Assembly: GCA_973895155.1 (NCBI GenBank)
Contig: OZ316897.1
Location: 7,564,001 to 7,628,000 of the forward strand
DNA length: 64,000 bases
Source of the DNA: Marsupella aquatica
Taxonomy: Eukaryota > Marchantiophyta
Direction: 5' to 3'
Shown: positions 23,410 to 34,740 of the stretch, piece by piece
Position numbering within the stretch: position 1 is the stretch's first letter
Layout of the letters: every line of letters starts with the position of its first letter
Notes under the pieces: model-generated
Databases searched by the model: none
What the model saw: the letters and a program-made list of their open reading frames with translations, nothing else
What the model was told of the DNA's origin: nothing
Made by a program: the position numbers and the translations under genes

Positions 23410-26303
23410 ACATGTTGGAAGTGCAACCAGGTTGGATACTTCAAACGAGACTATAAGGGAAAGGCAGCTGAATTTTCATCGGCAAATGTGGCTAGGGTTG
23501 ATGAAGATGTTGATTTACTCAATGATGAGTATATATTATGAAGCCAGGGGTATGCCCTGTGCACGTCATCTAGGAGAGCAGATGATGTGTGGATGCTTGA
23601 TTGTGCTTGCTCTTTTCATATTTGTTACATTCGTGAGTTTTTTAGTTCTTACTCTATTTCAAACGGTTCAATTTTGATGGGAAATGATCGATCACTCTTG
23701 TCAAATTGAGGGTATTGGGTCTGTGAAGATTCAAATATTTGATGGCACTGTGCGCACAGTGTCCGGAGTTAGGTATGTACCTAGCATGCGTAAAAATCTG
23801 ATTTCACTTGGTGTGTTGGATTCAAATGATCATCAATGGAGCGTTATTGATGGTGAACTTCAAGTCAGGTCGGGAGAGACAGTGATTTTGAAGGGGAGCA
23901 GACAAAATAATTTGTATGTGTTGCAGGGCAATACTGTATGTGGAGAGGCCAATGTAACCAAGTCTCACAAGGAGATGATCGACTCAACTGTGACATTCAC
24001 GGCTAGGCCACATGAGTGAGAAGGGTTTGGCTATCTTACAGAAGAATGAACTCTTTTCTGATTTGCAATCTTGTAAATTAGAGTTTAGTGAGCACTACAT
24101 TCTTGGAAAGCAGCAACGTTGTGCTTTCGGTGTTGGAACTCATTGTTCCAAAGTGATTCTTGAGTACATACATAGTGACGTGTGGGGTCCATCCCCGACT
24201 CCCTCACACTCTGGAAAGTTGTACAATGTATCATTTATTGACAATTACTCAAGATTTGTGTGGATTTATTTCATGACGCATAAGTTTGATGTCTTGTCCA
24301 TTTTTAAGAAGTGGAAGGCCCAGGTGGAGAATCAGACTGGAAACACGGTCAAGTGTTTGGATACAAGGGTGAAGAATCTAAGGTCCGACAACGGCGGGGA
24401 GTACACTTTCGTGGAATCTGAAGAGTATTGTTCAGAACAAGGGATAACTTGTCATCTCACCACAGTTTATATTCCGCAGCAAAATGGTGTCCTTGAGAGG
24501 CTCAATCGGACACTATTGGAGCGGTCACGGAGTATGTTGAGTCAATCAGGTTTACCACAGGAATTTTGGGCAGAAGCTGTCAATACCGCAACTTATTTGG
24601 TAAATCTTTCTCCTTCTAGTGCTCGTAATTTCAAAACGTCATTTGAGATGCGATATAAGCGGCAAGCAGACTGTCATGGCTTGGTAGTTTTTGGAAGTGA
24701 TGCATATGCTCTCACACCGAAGCAGAATAGGATCAAATTGGATTCTACCTCCAAGAAATATGTTTTTCTTGGGTACCAGAGTGGTGTGAAGGCCTATAGG
24801 CTATGGGATCCTATTGCCTGTAAGCTCGTTGTCAGGATATTTTCTTCAATGAATCCAGATTATTGAAGGAGGGGGAGAATACTCAGGTCTCCCGTACTAA
24901 CCAAGGAAAATCTCCTATCCCGGATCTAGTTGATGGGGAGATTGGTCATGAGATGCATGACTGGAGAGGAGTTGCTCCAATTATGGAGTTGGTTCCTGTG
25001 CCAGAGGAACCAGAGGAGTTTGTTGATGCTGGTGAGCAGCAAGTGGATGTTGTTGAGCTTTAGATTGTACCAGCACACACAGATCAACCGGAGTCATTGG
25101 CTAGAAGAACATCTGGTCGTATTGTACGCGCTCCACCAAGGTATGGACAGTGGGTTGATTCATCTCAGTTGCAAGAGGAGGATTTTATTACTGATGATGA
25201 GGGTGATGCATTGATTTTGGAAGAAGGGGAACCTTCTTCATTTCATGAGGCAAGTGCTTCTAAGGAGAAGCAGGAGTGGACTGTAGCAATGCAAATGAAG
25301 ATGCAGTCACTGAAGGATAACAAAACTTGGGAGCTTGTCAAGCTGCTTGAGGGACTTGCTTATGTCAAGCTCTGCTTAGTGCAGAGTTTAAGATGAAGGA
25401 CTTAGGGCCAGCTAAGAGGATTTTGGATATGGAGATCACTAGGGACTTGGAGGCTGGCAAGCTATGGTTGACGTAGAGCAGTTATGCGAGGAAGGTAATT
25501 GCAAGGTTCAACATGGGGGATAGTAAGCCAGTGAGTACCCCGTTGGCTTCACACTTTAAGTTGTCATCAGCTTTCTATCCTACGGATGAGACAGAGAAGG
25601 GGCTGATTCAAAGGTTCCTTATGACAAGGCAGTGGGGAGTCTCATGTATTTGATGACTTGCACTAGACCTGATCTTTCCATGGCTATGGGCAAGGTGAGC
25701 AGGTACATGTCAAATCCAGGGAAGGTACACTGGGAAGCAGTGAAGTGGATTATTCGGTACTTGAAGGGTACCGTGGATCATGGTCTATTGTTTGATGCAC
25801 ATGCTGATAATACTAGATCATTGATGGGCTATGTAGATGTTGACTATGCATAGGATTTGGATCAGAGGAGGTCAACAGCAGGTTATGTGTTCACACTGGG
25901 AGGTGGATGCATTAGTTGGAGGTCTACTTTGCAAAAGTGTATTGCTCAGTCTACTACAGAAGCGGAGTATGTTGTAGCAACGGAAGCAGCAAAGGAAGCG
26001 ATTTGGCTAGATAGACTGATCATTGAGATGGGATTGCCACAGGGGAATGTGAAGCTCCATTGTGATAGTCAGAGTGCACTCCACCTTGGTGTGAACCAGG
26101 TGATGGACAGTAGAGTGAAGCACATCGACGTCAGGTACCATTTTATCAGGCAGGTTGCGTCTGATAATATGTTTGAGCTAGTCAAGATTGACGGTAAACT
26201 CAACCCGGATGACGCTTTTACCAAAGTGATTCCTTTGGAGAGTTTTTCTAGACACCATGATGCGTTGCAGGTTTGCAATTGCCTCACAAGTAGGGTTACT
26301 TAA
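23410..26303 (+). pseudogene. Copia pol: protease, integrase, RT remnant, RNase H
   Basis: Protease remnants lie at 23,590-23,990. Integrase (24,012-24,866) has the RLGHMSEKGL zinc region, HSDVWGP (D), RSDNGGEY (D) and PQQNGVLERLNRT (E). RNase H ends the frame (STAGYVFTLGGGCISW, HCDSQSALHL, KHIDVRYHFIR). Between WELVKL (about 25,345) and SAEFKMKDLGPAKRIL (about 25,375) the polymerase core with the usual YVDD is missing, by internal deletion. Stops: TAG at 25,061, 25,474 and 25,851, all at Gln-compatible places, and a Trp-to-TGA in the integrase zinc region. Confidence 0.85.
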
Positions 26304-26474
26304 CAAACTGAGATATGCTCTTGCTCATTCCTTGTATAGGCTACGACTTAATTATGGTCTACTCTCGTATGAAGAGGGAAAAACTGGTTTGGTTTTTCTT
26401 TCCAGAACTTCCTGCTGAGCAATCATATTGGTAGTAGTCTTTACCCTCCCCTAGACTAGAGTCAAGGGGGAGAT

Positions 26475-26818
26475 TGTTAGGATTTACTCTTAGGTCTAGA
26501 GTTGCGACTGTACCGTTGTTAAGGCTAACCTTATTTGCAGACTTGGTTAGGTTAGTCATGCTATGCACACTCTATAACCAAGCGGTGTTTGCTTGGAGAT
26601 GGGAACTCAGGCTCATTGTTACGGAGCTAGTTGAGAGATAGAGAGAGCTTGCACTGTGGATGCTTGGTATGGCCGGTCGACCTAGAGTGCAGTAAAGCTC
26701 TTGTGTGTTCCCATGGACGTAGCCTCAAGTAGAGGTGAACTACGTATCTCTCTGTGTCGACTATTGTGCGTTGGATGGTTCATGGGCTTGCCGTTGCGAA
26801 TGTCGTCTATGCTCAACA
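26475..26818 (+). repeat. Copia 3' LTR
   Basis: 344 bp, directly after the purine tract. Same ends as the 5' LTR, followed by the target duplication TATCA. Confidence 0.93.
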
Positions 26819-27904
26819 TATCAGCCATGGAACAGAGCCTTCACATGAAGATAGTCATGAAGGAGAGAAACACTCAGGTACTGGTGATGAAGAAGAACAA
26901 GAAGTCCCGCACAATGAATATGCCAAAAATCAAGCCAACAATGAAGAATCCACCTTTGAACATGAAGGCAATGAAGCAAGAGACCACGGCACTAAATCAG
27001 GCTCCAAACAAGCCACTAAACCAACAGGCTACATTGAAAATGAAACTAGATTCCTAGATGATCAAGAATCCTACAATAATGAAGGTGGAGGGACAAAAGA
27101 GCAAGAACCAAACGGAGGCAGTAAAACCTCTAGAGTACACAGTAGTACAGAGCATTAAGAGGATATTGAAAACACAAAAGCCACAAATGTGACGTCTACT
27201 ACTAAGGTCCCCGCTTTGCCCAATTCTGTAGTTGGTCTTGATGGCAGGTCATCCCCTTCATCGAAAGCTACAATATATCAGCCAAAAATGACAAGCAAGT
27301 CTGGCTACCACTACACGCAAAGAGGCGAAGTCCTACACACAACTCCAAGTTTTCCTATGGGTTTACCACACAAGGTAACAGTGCCTTGCCAACCATTCTC
27401 TCCCTCTGAATATAGGTATGATGTAGACAAGAGGACTTTGCTAATTACACTTTTTGTTATGCTCTGCAGGAAGATAGTGGTACCTTTTCCAGCAATTGAC
27501 AATGCTCATCCATGGCCGCCATCTCTATATTGCTAGGTTGGACCAGATGGCATCCCCATTGCCCCTCGCCATTGGGACTTGTTAACAACCACCAGAATCC
27601 AGCTTAGACCCTTCAGCTTCATTCAAACAAGAATGTCACAGTTGAAACCATTGGACCCATGATTGACTGCCAAAAATTCCCACCCCTAGAATTGGATTCT
27701 TTGCTTGTTCAGGCAGGGAAGTATAGAGCCCACTAGACATAGACATCAATGGAAATGTCATGGTTGAACCATGTCCAATGTAACTATTCCTACCTCTTGG
27801 CAACTATCTATATAATAGCAAATGAAGTTATTTACACATCAAAAGAAACCAAATAGTGTGAAAGCACTCTGCTCTTTGTACATTCACTCTCCGGCTTGCA
27901 ATGA

Positions 27905-28440
27905 ATTGTCGTGATACATCGCCAAATTTGTGTCACTGTTCTAGCAATTGTTCTTTGGCACCGCTACATTTTATACATTTGTGTGACTATTCTGGTAGCC
28001 ATGCGTTTGCCCAATACAAGAGTTGTCGTACATGTTCATGTGATTGTTCTGGCAGCCCTGCGATTTCCCAGATATAAGGGTTGTCATCTTAATTTGTGTG
28101 ATTGTTCTAGCAGCCCCGTGTTTGCCTAGCTACAAGGGTTTTTGTGTTCATGTGACTGTTCTGGTAGCCCTGCAATTGCCTAGATATAAGGGCTGCCATC
28201 TTCATGTGATTGTTCTGGCAGCCCCGTGTTTGCGCAAGTATAAGGGTACTGTTGCACTCGTTTTAGTGTTCTGGCAGCCCTGCGTTTGTGACCTATGATT
28301 GTTTCTCATGTTTGTGTGATTGTTCTGGCATATGAAAATTCTTTGCAGACTTTGACGGTCATTGTCCTCCTGACATTCAACTAATGAGAAATACACTTGC
28401 ATTTATGTGACTATTCTAGTGTCCACTTATTTGCACACAC
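27905..28440 (+). repeat. Minisatellite between the two MULE genes, 50-60 bp unit
   Basis: About nine degenerate copies of TGTGTGATTGTTCTGGCAGC followed by CCTGCGTTTGCC and TATAAGGGTTGTC. It lies between the convergent gene ends and shares the word ATTGTTCTGG with the intronic repeats of both genes. Confidence 0.8.
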
Positions 28441-28588
28441 AGGATGTGAAGTATGCTAAGATGAGTTAGTCAATAGCTAGGTAACTTATGGTTACTTTTA
28501 AAAGGGTCTTAATAAAAAGTGTTGTGTGTAGTCACTGAGCACCAAATTTCATTATCATGAAGCCTCCTCATGAAGGGATACATTGAGG

Positions 28589-31500
28589 TCAATTGGTGTT
28601 TATGTCTACATCCCTAGCACCACCTCCAAGGTGCATGACACGAGCAGGAAGTGGTGGAGTGAACTTATTTGTTGTCCTACATCGCCGCCTACCATCCTTA
28701 AATTCCTTGCCTAACCTACTCAGATGCTGCCTAATAGATTCCCAAACCACTTTGCGCTTGGATGGTAGTTTACATTGTGTTGTGCCATCCTCCTCCTGCC
28801 ATTCAAGAAAGTTGCTAAGTTACCGCTCTTCAATTATTTGGTTTTTCATATAGGATAGAACAGAAATTGGAACAAACAAAAACATATAGAACTTACCATA
28901 TCAGTAATTATTTGAGACGAAGCTGCTTGTTCTCTTGTTTGTGTTGTCCTCAAAGCCATAGTCCTCCTTCCTCTCTTCCCGCCGTGGTAAATGTCCACAA
29001 CACCTAGACGTCGCTTGGATGTAAGTCCCATAGGCCTGACAAAAGCATCCACAGGACCTATATTGTCTTTCCCTGAGAGGTGTTTAGTTTGTTCTTGGCT
29101 CTTCACTTTGTTCAAAGTAAGTTGTGTTGCCAAGAATACTTGCTCTATTAGACGGGCATCCCCTTCCACAATGAGCAAAATCTTGTCAAACATCTGTTGC
29201 ACAAATTGTCTGAGGGACCGCTCTGGGTTCTCTTTAGGCAGAACAAAAACATGAAGGCTAGATTCCATTGTTTCACAAACCGCATGAGGCTCGACTTGGC
29301 CTTCTACTTCTACATGTTCAGGTGGTGTCAGGATGTTCTCATCCGCATTCAAATGTGAGATGCCACCCATGAGGCTACCAAACCTGGTACCTAGTAGTTG
29401 AACCAAGACAACACCTTGACAACCTCTCACTAGCAATGCCTTCAATTGGTGCCTGCACATGTTCCCTTCATCAGCCCACTTACAACAGCATGAAGGAAAG
29501 TTTGAATATATATTGTGCACAATACTCTCCCATGAGGTTTTAAACTTTTCACAATTGCCTAATTGGGCAATGTTGGATCAGGGAAACAGACCTGATGGTC
29601 TTTCATTCGATGCTCTACCTTGTGGAGACTATTCAAGACTATTTCCTCTTTCTTGTAGTTGATAACTATTCCCCTTGCTTTGCACCGAATTTGGTACCAA
29701 AAGAATGGAAGCATCACTTGAAAAAGTGCATTCACAATCCGATCACTGAGGCGACGTGCTCCAATGGCCCCTATTACTCTCCTTATCATTGTTTTCAAAG
29801 TGCAATGCCAAGCTTCAATTGCACCATTTGTATTCTGGTTGGCACGGGGCATTGATCGAACAACCCTCATCCACTTTGCTGGAATATAAGACATGCCACA
29901 ACATTTAGTACCAGAGATCCAGGCGGAGCTCTGAAGTATTCCACAACTACAGAGACACGGGATATTATGCAATACAGAACAGCTACAAAGGCACACAGAC
30001 TTGTGCAGTACAGAACAGCTACAAAAACATTGCGACAATAAAATACATGGCAATATATATAAATACAGTACTTAAACCTTAGACCAAATGGACATGTTGA
30101 CAACAAAGAATTTACTAAAATGGCTAGGCTACCCCAAATAGCAAACCACATACCTGTTCTGTGCATCCAAGTGTCCTCAAAATACTGCAGAAATAGCTTT
30201 TCAGAGTTGTATTTAATTTTGAAGGCATGCCACAAGGCTTGCATGTCTTCCTCAGTCTCAGCATACATTAAATCTCCAAGATAATCATTCATGTTTAGGA
30301 GCTTGGCTCTGTTGGGAACCTTCTTGATCAGATTCTCTTTCCAAGCCCTGTATGGAAGTACTTGTGAGTGAAACGGGTAGAACAGTAACAGAAAGACTCT
30401 ATAAGTGATGATGATAACTAAACATGAGAATGGTGGTATGTGGTTTCAAACATACCTTCTGACATGCCAACTAGAGAAGTATATTGGGATGTTAGGAAAA
30501 ACTGCTTGTAAGGCATTAACTTCAGCTTGAGCATAGTCGATGATGAAACAACTTGGACTCCAATCAGGTTTGTTCAACAAGGCTCTGTCTTTCACAGCTT
30601 GTAAAAACGACCCAACATGTTCTGCTGACTCTGACTGTCGTATACACCATGCTATGGGTAGTCCCATTTGGTGTTCATCAAATGCAACAAGAGTAAAGAA
30701 AGGAAACTGTCATCATAACAAATGTAATATTACATGCCAAAACAGTAATGTCAGTCAATACAGAAATAAACCAGAACAATAATGTCATTCAATACATAAA
30801 TAAACCAGAACGGTAATCAAACACACGATAACATCACAAAAATGATTAAAACATAATGTAGGGAAGGGACCAAGAGAACTGACCCCATATTTGTTAATTG
30901 CAAATGTGGAGTCCAGGGCCAAGACCGACCCATGAGACAACTTTGTCATTTGAGCAAGCTGCCAAGGTGATTGGAGTCCAAGCATGAACTCTTGCTCTGG
31001 AGGTCCCTCCAAGTACTCATGGGAAAGAAAAACTCTTTCAGGGTAAAGGCATTTCCATTTCCGCATTGAGGCTTGGTCATTGTCATCCCATAACCACAAC
31101 TCTTTGTCAATTTTCCTCTTCAGGTTTCGCAGGTCCTGTTTTGACAAAAGGTCATCTCTACCGTCAAAGCCTAGTGTGACTTCCATGTCTGTGACATTAT
31201 GGCCATGATCATCACCATCCCTCTCAAATTGTGACTGGCAGTGTAGGTCATATATGTCAAGGACAGACCACTTTGCCCTCAACAAGTCTTCTAGGTGTTT
31301 TTGCAACTCGTTGGTCAGCCATGGAGCAACACTGCACTTTGGCCCCCATGTCGGCGGCCCCATTTCACACTCCCAAGAACCATGCACTATGTCACCTCTG
31401 AGGTCACAATGGATTCTGCAACCAAAACAATAATAACCACACACAGTTACAGTGATATTTGATGACAGAATAGTAACAACATCACATAGTTTCAGTGAAG

Positions 31501-31853
31501 TTTGATGCCAGAACACACTCTATATCGCAAATAACTTACTGTGATATGAAGAGTACATGGTGGCAGAACAGTAAGGCAAACTCAAACTGGAATGCAAGAA
31601 CAGAGTCATAGAAGTTCATTTTGAGTCAGAAGGTAGCCTGTACCTATTACTACACATGATTTGAACAGCGTTAGGGATCATCTTGAATCTCTTTGCAATG
31701 AAGTGGCATTGACATTGATTCCTTTTTGCGTGATTGTTGAAGTTCTTTTTGCATAGACGTGGCCTGCTCCCAATTCCTGACTTTGGATGTGTTCCTTGGA
31801 GAGGAGGAACACATAGTTTGACGTTGTCTTCTTGCGGGCCATAAGAACACCAA
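28589..31853 (-). CDS. MULE transposase (FAR1/MURA-like) with SWIM zinc finger
   Basis: A spliced minus-strand gene with good GT-AG borders. Reading order: NQCQCHFIAKRFK (31.7 kb, FAR1-like N-terminal block); RGDIVHGSWECE...; SVLALDSTFAINKYG (first catalytic Asp), joined by an intron to FPFFTLVAFDEH; SCFIIDYAQAEVNALQAVF (second Asp) and YFSSWHVRR; AWKENLIKKV...; NTNGAIEAWHCTLK (probable Glu); then SWIM finger CCCKWADEGNMCRH at about 29.45 kb; and a basic tail ending at TGA 28,589-28,591. The C/H motif reads FSSWH where most MULEs have C-x2-H, so the Cys is Ser. Exons are about 31,853-31,646, 31,416-30,886, 30,715-30,454, 30,353-30,155, 29,887-29,590, 29,555-28,900 and 28,795-28,589. I saw no certain in-frame stop inside the core exons, so this may be the best preserved transposase in the window. 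Confidence 0.75.
29935..30030 (-). repeat. Intronic CAGAACAGCTACA repeats in the transposase gene
   Basis: AATACAGAACAGCTACAAAGGCACA and related units repeat in the intron after the HRT exon. Related arrays (TAAACCAGAACAATAATGTCA) fill the introns at 30,700-30,830 and 31,430-31,610. All contain CAGAAC, the complement of GTTCTG. Confidence 0.6.
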
Positions 31854-32296
31854 AATATCTTATACTCTACCCAATCTGTGTTCTCAGAATCTGATTTCTT
31901 TGAAATCCTAATGTAAAAAGATGTCTCAAATTTAGGATCTCTTTTGCCCTCCCCATCCCTAGAGTCTATTAGGCATTCCCAAGGAATGACAGCTTGATTA
32001 AGAGTTCAAACAACTGACAATGCGGAGGACTTCCCAGGAGGTGGGTCCTGAATCACACCCCCTATCATGTCCATTGCAACTAGGAACTGGTCGAACGACT
32101 ACACAAACATCATTGTTCTAACACGTTTTACATGGAAAGAGATGACAGAGGCAATCTGTCCCACGATCGATGCTCCTCAATAGTGATACGCTCCACACAT
32201 GCAAAAAATGCACTGCAACGTTGCCAGTAACCTGATCCTGATCTTCTCTTGCTTGGGGCAGAGGCGCCAAGTACAGAACGCTGAAACCATCGTCAT

Positions 32297-32818
32297 CGTT
32301 GCAAGGGGCAGGGTTGCACCAATCGTCACTTCCCAACCGCACGATCATCGAACCACAGCAGGCACTCAAGAAACTATTAGAAAAATTAAAAAGGTCCCCA
32401 ACATTGACGATGTGTCCACATGCAGAACCATGAAGAATGTGGGTCCATCGACTGCTGTCCTCCTCACCACGACCTAACAAAGACTTTGGAGACAAAGAAA
32501 TGCAAGGCAGAACGCTCTCTCCACAGTGCAAGATCGCTACGACGACCAGAAATCGAATGAAAGTAGGAAGAACTCGCAAATGGACACTGGAGTGGGCGTT
32601 GGAGGCTAGGCATGTCCTACGCCCTAAAGACCATGAAATTTGAAATGGAAGGAAATTTTCCGTCCGTCAACGATCATGGCAATACATTTCAAGTGTGCCA
32701 GAACGGTGATTGACGGACACGCGACTTGCGGGCAGCAGCTTTGGGATTAGTGACGGGCAGGGTACGGGGCCCCAAGAAGGTTGGGGAGCCTTAATGCGGT
32801 GTTGATTTAACCCGGTGT
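32297..32818 (-). repeat. Right terminal inverted repeat of the MULE
   Basis: Inverted copy of 18,066-18,592. Outer end reads ATGCGGTGTTGATTTAACC then CGGTGT. The transposase gene is transcribed inward from this repeat, as in MuDR. Confidence 0.85.
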
Positions 32819-32900
32819 GGTATAGTGGTATCAAGAAGTTTCATTGTGATCATCTTACCCCCATAAGACAGATCGACTTCGAGTCCAATACTCTATCTTT
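32815..32900 (+). other. tRNA-like sequence flanking the MULE right end
   Basis: TGGTATAGTGGTATCAAGA resembles a tRNA A-box, and CGACTTCGAGTCCAA, 55 bp on, resembles a B-box. Stems do not fit a full cloverleaf. This could be a tRNA-derived SINE into which the MULE inserted. Confidence 0.3.
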
Positions 32901-33104
32901 GAGGGCCCTCCCACACGGTGGATCGATACGGGCCAATTTCGACCTTTGAGGGCACTCCAAAACGACTGTTCCATGCTCACAATGAGCCTACCGTCAGGCT
33001 CCCAACAGGAGGTAACAGGATCCAGGTGACTGCATCGTTGTCGCTGCTAACCTTGCAACAATGCGGCAAAACAAACTGCAAGATATGTTTCCTAGTGGGT
33101 ATGC

Positions 33105-33375
33105 AAACTTATTTTGGAGCAATTGCAAGACATTTGATTGGGGGCCGCAGGGTGGGATGGCTAGACTGAATGGACTCCTCTCAAGTGAGCCATGAAGATC
33201 GAACTTCTATTACATCATTTTGGCCAATGAAAACTTAGTTCGATGCAATTAACATTTGATATGGGGCAACAGGGACCACAGGTGGGACAAGCTAGACTGA
33301 ATGGACTCGTCTCAAGTGCGCCATGGATTCGTCTCAAGTGCGCCATGAAGATGGAATTTCTGTTGCATTACCGTG
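33105..33375 (+). repeat. Degenerate tandem duplication, about 135-bp unit
   Basis: GCTAGACTGAATGGACTC..TCTCAAGTG..CCATGAAGAT is present at 33,160-33,200 and again at 33,290-33,350. The second copy has an extra internal repeat of TCTCAAGTGCGCCATG. Confidence 0.7.
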
Positions 33376-34740
33376 GCCAGATCGACTTGAAAACTTCCCA
33401 TCAACTCTTAGCTGAGAAGATAGAAATTCCTTAAATTTTGTACCTCTCGCTCTCACCAAACCGTATCAAATGTCAGGACACGGCTTGAAACTCTCGTCAG
33501 CATTTTTAGCAAAACAAGTGTAACTGCTGTAGCAAATTATTCTGACAAAGTTATTGCTTGATGTCATGACTGGACTTATTCATCCAGTACACAATTCTGG
33601 TAGAAAAAATTCCAAAGGAAACTTGATGAGCTATCTCAGCATCAAGGTGCTGAACGACGAAGTTCGTGTCAAAGAAATGGATCGACCTGAAAGCGTACCC
33701 AGGCAGTGAAATGACAGCACCGCAGGACACTGCTGTGCATGTCCCCGAGAATGTTCTTGTGGCACAAAAGGCACCGGTCCAGTGCTATTCCTCTCATGGG
33801 AAGTATAGACTACCCATAGCAGACCCATCAATAACGATGTGGAGAGGCCAGATATTGATTTCAAAATTTCAAATCGACAAAGATTGTGCCTCGAAATTAA
33901 TTCCATCCCAATTTCATGCAGGCATGTCCAAGAACAAAGAACTAACTATGCCCACAACAGCCCCCGACTGCCCATACCTGTTTGTCCATAGTTAACATAC
34001 GTGTGGCCATAGTGCTGCTTTCATTCGGCTATACAGCCAGTTCCGATCTTCCCGGTTCCACCCAAATCGTCGCATTTGATTCCCCTACTGCCGTTTCTGT
34101 TTTTCTCCCCTTTCATGTATATTTCCTAACTCCGAAGCAAAAAGTTGTTACCATCCTTCCGAGCACTAAGGAATAAATTAAGATATATTTACAGCGTAAT
34201 TCATCTCTCGTACAATATCGACTGCTGCCTCTTTTCCCAAATAAAGACTTCACTATCTAATGCACTCGACGGGATGGTAAGGTCGCCAATGATACTCCAA
34301 GCTGGACTACCTCTTTTCAACGCTATGATCGAGAATCTCTTCATCGTGATGGCATTTTCCTAGGAGTCTGAAATTGCTGAAATTAAATCGATGACGGAGC
34401 TTGAAGCTCATATGTTTAAAATTTGAGTCCGAAAGAAAGAACCAAAAACAGTTAGTACTGTTTGCACAAAATTGATTCCCACTTCGATCTAGGGTAGAAT
34501 AAAATTAACAAACATGGACACATTTCCGAAGATAAAACTCAGATTGGGGAAGGTCGTACCACATCCTGACTCCCTTTGCAAGCACCTCGCTTTGATCAGG
34601 GGCAGCAAGCAATATGAAAGCGGAAAGCGGAAAACCACTTTGAGCATATTGAAAGGGTCGGTGTACATCAAATACGCCACTAAGATTGACTTCCTCCGTC
34701 GGGTTTACTGGCAAATTTTGACATTTCGATAAACAAAAGT

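Larger units (their letters stand above)
20587..26818 (+). mobile_element. Complete but defective Ty1/copia retrotransposon
   Basis: It has two LTRs, a primer-binding site TTGGTATCAGAGC at 20,932 (complementary to initiator Met tRNA), a purine tract CAAGGGGGAGAT before the 3' LTR, and a perfect 5-bp target duplication TATCA (20,582-20,586 and 26,819-26,823). Gag, protease/integrase and RNase H are present in copia order on the plus strand. All frames carry stops and the RT core is deleted, so it cannot move unaided. The LTRs differ at about 17 of 344 sites by my count, which implies an old insertion, younger than the MULE that holds it. Confidence 0.93.
19073..27536 (+). pseudogene. Second MULE gene: zinc-finger, Lys-rich and acidic protein, split by copia
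   Basis: ATG 19,073 opens MPRSF then TGA (19,088, CGA expected) then SQARNNKLRVPPPEVW. Exons with GT-AG borders that keep frame: 19,073-19,359, 19,495-19,759, 19,877-20,236 and from 20,533. Exon 1 holds a C2H2-like finger (CKVMTDDSC...HMRSLH). Exon 2 is a Trp/Arg-rich block (KLTWWLRWAHNLK). Exon 3 is strongly basic (KPIQKPKKKQNQKAKRK) with a TAG at 20,126 where CAG is expected. The copia element inserted in exon 4. After it, acidic sequence (HEDSHEGEKHSGTGDEEEQE) and a Ser/Thr-rich part run to about 27,420. Position matches mudrB of MuDR, but I see no sequence identity to it. The finger suggests DNA binding. Confidence 0.5.
18066..32818. mobile_element. Large Mutator-like element (MULE) with two convergent genes and a nested copia
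   Basis: The ends are long inverted repeats: the left begins ACACCGGGTTAAATCAAC and the right is its inverted copy, ending near 32,818. GGTATCAAG lies directly outside the left end (18,057-18,065) and again at 32,827-32,835, 8 bp beyond the right end. This is a plausible 9-bp MULE target duplication with a small discrepancy. Inside, a plus-strand gene starts 480 bp in from the left repeat and a minus-strand FAR1/MULE-type transposase starts about 440 bp in from the right repeat. They converge on a minisatellite. This is the MuDR plan (mudrA and mudrB). Total length is 14.75 kb, or about 8.5 kb without the copia insertion. Confidence 0.8.

Noticed and set aside
18066-32818. CRISPR-like array reading of the repeats at 20.2-20.5 and 27.9-28.4 kb
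   Set aside because: Units are adjacent and degenerate with no unique spacers, and the sequence is eukaryotic with introns.
32815-32900. A genuine tRNA gene
   Set aside because: A-box and B-box words are present, but no acceptor or anticodon stem can be paired.
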